Part shown: piece by piece, positions 61,687 to 64,000 of the stretch
Numbering within the stretch: the stretch's first letter is position 1
How the letters are laid out: each line of letters opens with the position of its first letter
From: Chamaesiphon minutus PCC 6605
GTDB taxonomy: Bacteria; Cyanobacteriota; Cyanobacteriia; Cyanobacteriales; Chamaesiphonaceae
Direction: 5' to 3'
DNA: 64,000 nt
Assembly: GCF_000317145.1 (NCBI RefSeq)
Contig: NC_019697.1
Span: 1,612,001 to 1,676,000 of the forward strand
Translations under genes and position numbers: made by a program
Notes under the pieces: model-generated
The model's input: the letters and a program-made list of their open reading frames with translations, nothing else
The model's database searches: none
What the model was told of the DNA's origin: nothing

Positions 61687-63501
61687 TTAAATATTGAGAT
61701 TGAAGATCGGTTCAGCCATGTCTTCGGTGACTTCTTCGGTTTGAGAATTTAAAGGTAAGATGTCATTTAAAATTTGGTAATATTCCCGCATTAATTGGGT
61801 GTAGTCCTGTTGTTGTGCTGGCTTACCGCGTTTGGCAACATCGCAAAGTACTCGATATTTGCGTTTGCACTCTGCTCTGAATTTGGTATTGAGTTTTTTA
61901 CTAAACTTAAAGCTATGCTTGTAAGGCAAACCTACTTCATCTTTATTTCCAACCGTGGGAGACTGAATGACACAAGTACCCTTGGGAAAATTCAGCGGTT
62001 CTTGTGGCTCTAATAGAGAGACTTGATGGAGTTGAGTACCCGTCGTCCGATTGGTACCACTGCCTTTACCCGAACTAGTAGATTTAGAAACAGTGGGCAA
62101 CTCGATTTCTTGTTTATTGAGTAAATCTGAGAGGACTTTGGCCGTCTCTGGGTTGCCAGGGTTGTACCAGATTTTTGTCGCACAACTGGCAAGGAAGCCC
62201 TCTGCTCTTGCCTTACCATATTTTTCTAGTTGACCGAGATACTGAATCCCAATGATGAGGCTGCACCCAGAAGAGCGATAGCGGTTGAGCCAATCGAGAA
62301 CCACTGGCATGTTTAAGGTGTCAAACTCATCGAGAATAATTACTAGCGGGCGATCTCGGTGGTATTTGAGGTTGTAGCTGACGATTTGTTCTAGAGCCGT
62401 CGCAATCAGGGGTAGCGTCGATTGTTCGTTGGCTTGGTTGACTCCAAACACTAACATTTGCTTGCCATCAACTTTGAGTGGTTCTGCTTCATCGAAGCGG
62501 GGAAAAGTACTCGTGCCGCAGAAATTGTCAAGGAAGTTTGGAAGAATCATCGGTGAGAGGAACTTATTGGCGGTCGCCAGTAAGCCGCCCTCGGTATTGT
62601 TTTTCTCGCCTTCACCACTACTGCTAATCAAGATCGAAAACGCACTGTAGCACCAGGGCGGAATCTTCTCTCGGTGCAGCTCAAGCCGTTTGGAGAGGTT
62701 TGGCAGGGAGAGGATTTGGCTTGCCATCAAGATATTGGCATAGCTGGGCACGTTGAGATATTCAGCGACCCATCTTGCCATCAAGAACGCACCTTCAAGG
62801 ATCGCCTTGCCTCCAGGATCGAAGAAGCCATCTGTTTTGGCATCTTTACTGGTGTTATTTCTAACCATGCTGCCAATAGCTTCTCTGGCTCCCGCTAAAT
62901 CCGCAGAATTCTTAATCAGATCGAAGATATTAAACGTCCCCGACAACACGCTCCCAGGCGCGAGAGTGCGGACTTGATAGCCATAATCGATCGCCACAGG
63001 CATCAACGATTCCGCCAAGCCATTATTATCGAATTTGTAATCGAATAACACGAGCGAACATGCTTCTTTAATAGCTGAGATTGCCGCAGGTTCGATGAAG
63101 TTGAGCGTCTTGCCCCAGCCAGCCCCGCCAACGACCAACGTGCCGCAATTGATTTGGGGAAAAAACAGGATATTCTTGGCTTGATTTGGCGATTTCCATT
63201 GTTGGGGTGGCATCCCAATCGGTTCTTGAATATAGTAGGTTGCGTCGTTAAATTGAGAGTTCTTACCGACACAAGCTAGCCCTGCTTTTTTAGAGTTCTT
63301 GAGATCGTCGGCATTTGCCCACCGCGCTCTAGCAGTTTTGCCCTTTTTAGGGATTCTGTTTCTAAGCAAAGTGATAATCGCGATCCCGATTAACATCAAG
63401 CCAATGACTGCGAGCTGCGGGTCGGCTTTGAGTTTGGCAATGATATTATTTAGTGGTTTTACATCGATAGAAAATGTGTTTTTCAATATCCTTGCTCGCA
63501 A
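61687..63501 (-). CDS. type IV coupling protein (VirD4/TraD family)
   Basis: The 604-residue ATPase brings relaxase-DNA to the secretion channel. It has an N-terminal membrane segment (about residues 31-46), Walker A VVGGAGWGKTLNF at about 123-135 and Walker B LVIILDEFDTLN, followed by the SLIIGIQYLGQL segment. The first 19 bp overlap the preceding gene. Together with the relaxase and MobC it indicates a conjugative or mobilizable element, although the VirB-type channel genes are not in this window. Confidence 0.92.
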   Translation of the reverse strand: MRARILKNTFSIDVKPLNNIIAKLKADPQLAVIGLMLIGIAIITLLRNRIPKKGKTARARWANADDLKNSKKAGLACVGKNSQFNDATYYIQEPIGMPPQQWKSPNQAKNILFFPQINCGTLVVGGAGWGKTLNFIEPAAISAIKEACSLVLFDYKFDNNGLAESLMPVAIDYGYQVRTLAPGSVLSGTFNIFDLIKNSADLAGAREAIGSMVRNNTSKDAKTDGFFDPGGKAILEGAFLMARWVAEYLNVPSYANILMASQILSLPNLSKRLELHREKIPPWCYSAFSILISSSGEGEKNNTEGGLLATANKFLSPMILPNFLDNFCGTSTFPRFDEAEPLKVDGKQMLVFGVNQANEQSTLPLIATALEQIVSYNLKYHRDRPLVIILDEFDTLNMPVVLDWLNRYRSSGCSLIIGIQYLGQLEKYGKARAEGFLASCATKIWYNPGNPETAKVLSDLLNKQEIELPTVSKSTSSGKGSGTNRTTGTQLHQVSLLEPQEPLNFPKGTCVIQSPTVGNKDEVGLPYKHSFKFSKKLNTKFRAECKRKYRVLCDVAKRGKPAQQQDYTQLMREYYQILNDILPLNSQTEEVTEDMAEPIFNLNI

Positions 63502-64000
63502 ATTTCAAAGTGACGATCTTCACCGTCTTGACGTTGAATGACTTTGAAGCAGTGGAATTTTGGGGATGCCTTAAACATCTCTTTGCCTACGCCAATATCT
63601 TCTAATTGCAACGAAATCGGCATTCCTTCATCGTCAGGTTTGACGATATACAAACATCCCAATTTGCCGCAAGTTTCGGGAGCGATAATTCTAAATACGG
63701 TATATTTGCGCTCTTGAGATTGAAATTGGGTAACGCTTAACTTGCTGCGAATATAAGCAAGTGTGACCTTCTCATCCAACCTGACCCCCGATTCAATCAC
63801 TTTGTCGATTTTTTCGTTAGTAAGATTAGGAATTTTTGAAGGATGCTTGAAGATTTCTGTCTTTTGCTGGAAAATTAAACGGCTGGCTCCAACTGCTAGA
63901 GTAAGGATGGCTAAAATTGCAGTTGTTGTCAGTAAAAAATTCCAGTTTTTGTTCTTACCGTCGCTTTTGGTTGCCTCGTCTTTAGCTGGTTTCTTAGTTG
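63483..64000 (-). CDS. membrane-anchored transfer protein, cut by window edge
   Basis: The frame continues past the right edge, and about 172 residues are visible. It has a Lys/Asp-rich cytoplasmic start, one transmembrane segment (WNFLLTTTAILAILTLAVGA) and a soluble outer domain with Cys residues in ETCGKLGCLYIV, FHCFKVI and ICEQGY. It may be a pilus or channel component. It overlaps the coupling-protein gene by 19 bp. The shorter reading from 63800 would lose the membrane anchor and is unlikely. Confidence 0.7.
   Translation of the reverse strand, partial: TKKPAKDEATKSDGKNKNWNFLLTTTAILAILTLAVGASRLIFQQKTEIFKHPSKIPNLTNEKIDKVIESGVRLDEKVTLAYIRSKLSVTQFQSQERKYTVFRIIAPETCGKLGCLYIVKPDDEGMPISLQLEDIGVGKEMFKASPKFHCFKVIQRQDGEDRHFEICEQGY

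Noticed and set aside
1-64000. tRNA, rRNA or known riboswitch genes
   Set aside because: Reading the intergenic regions showed no cloverleaf-type segments or recognisable riboswitch cores. A covariance-model scan would be needed to exclude them fully.

Overview
The window reads as cyanobacterial DNA. GCGATCGC/CGATCG (HIP1-like) sites are very dense, Uma2, DUF4394/PEP-CTERM and four-helix-bundle genes are present, and short dispersed palindromic repeats sit in many intergenic and some coding regions. The second half is a conjugative or mobilizable plasmid-like backbone, and the first half is accessory metabolism and stress genes. The parsimonious reading is a large cyanobacterial plasmid or integrated conjugative element. 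I cannot name the species from the sequence alone.

Layout. 1-5 kb: a Cys-rich orphan protein, a Fic toxin with a small partner, a 570-bp block of polypurine/polypyrimidine repeats, a four-helix-bundle protein, a Uma2 nuclease, an AF2212-like small protein, a complete tyrosine recombinase and a relic of a HAD phosphatase. 5-8.1 kb: three secreted or outer-membrane proteins and a degraded antitoxin-like gene. 8.9-23.4 kb: an amino-acid permease, an adaptor-like coiled-coil protein, then a co-directional metabolic block (lipoprotein methyltransferase, type-2 NADH dehydrogenase, DoxX, PaoABC-type molybdenum aldehyde oxidoreductase, Tat-exported dienelactone hydrolase, XdhC and MocA cofactor-insertion proteins) followed by katG. 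PaoABC-type enzymes can pass electrons to O2, so katG nearby makes sense as peroxide protection (inference).

23.5-36.7 kb: a dense island of drug-modifying and stress-type genes (lincosamide nucleotidyltransferase-like, several GNATs including AAC(6')-like and AAC(3)-I-like, a macrolide phosphotransferase-like kinase, P-loop kinases, VOC, GFA, DUF6151, MAPEG, SDR, AraC). Many are truncated. Two insertions can be reversed exactly on paper: an IS4-family element splits a GFA gene with a 9-bp duplication, and a deleted IS with 31-bp inverted repeats sits a few codons before the end of a MAPEG gene with a 6-bp duplication. 36.9-39.6 kb: a small secreted protein, a Tat-type aldo/keto reductase and a divergent LysR regulator cut short by a mobile element.

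39.6-44.0 kb: an IS21-type element (istA/istB) with an ISL3 element nested in its left end. Its two sides abut different broken genes (LysR and a tyrosine recombinase), so it marks a rearrangement junction. 44-64 kb: plasmid backbone. A four-gene partition-like operon carries both an actin-like (ParM) and a ParA-like ATPase, with large perfect palindromes downstream and iteron-like repeats upstream. MobC-like and relaxase genes follow, then a HIRAN-like/HipA-like kinase pair, a TetR-controlled reductase pair with two clear operators, and a tight ten-gene minus-strand operon. That operon runs from a membrane protein cut by the window edge and a VirD4/TraD-type coupling protein, through a Ycf46-like AAA ATPase, to a membrane Fe-S protein and a Rieske protein.

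Most notable candidates for new biology: the mixed ParM+ParA operon with its palindromes; an about 91-residue C-terminal module shared by the relaxase and a protein of the coupling-protein operon; the HIRAN-like/HipA-like pair; redox proteins at the tail of a conjugation operon; and a hairpin repeat whose stems co-vary and which sits in frame in two recombination or transfer genes.
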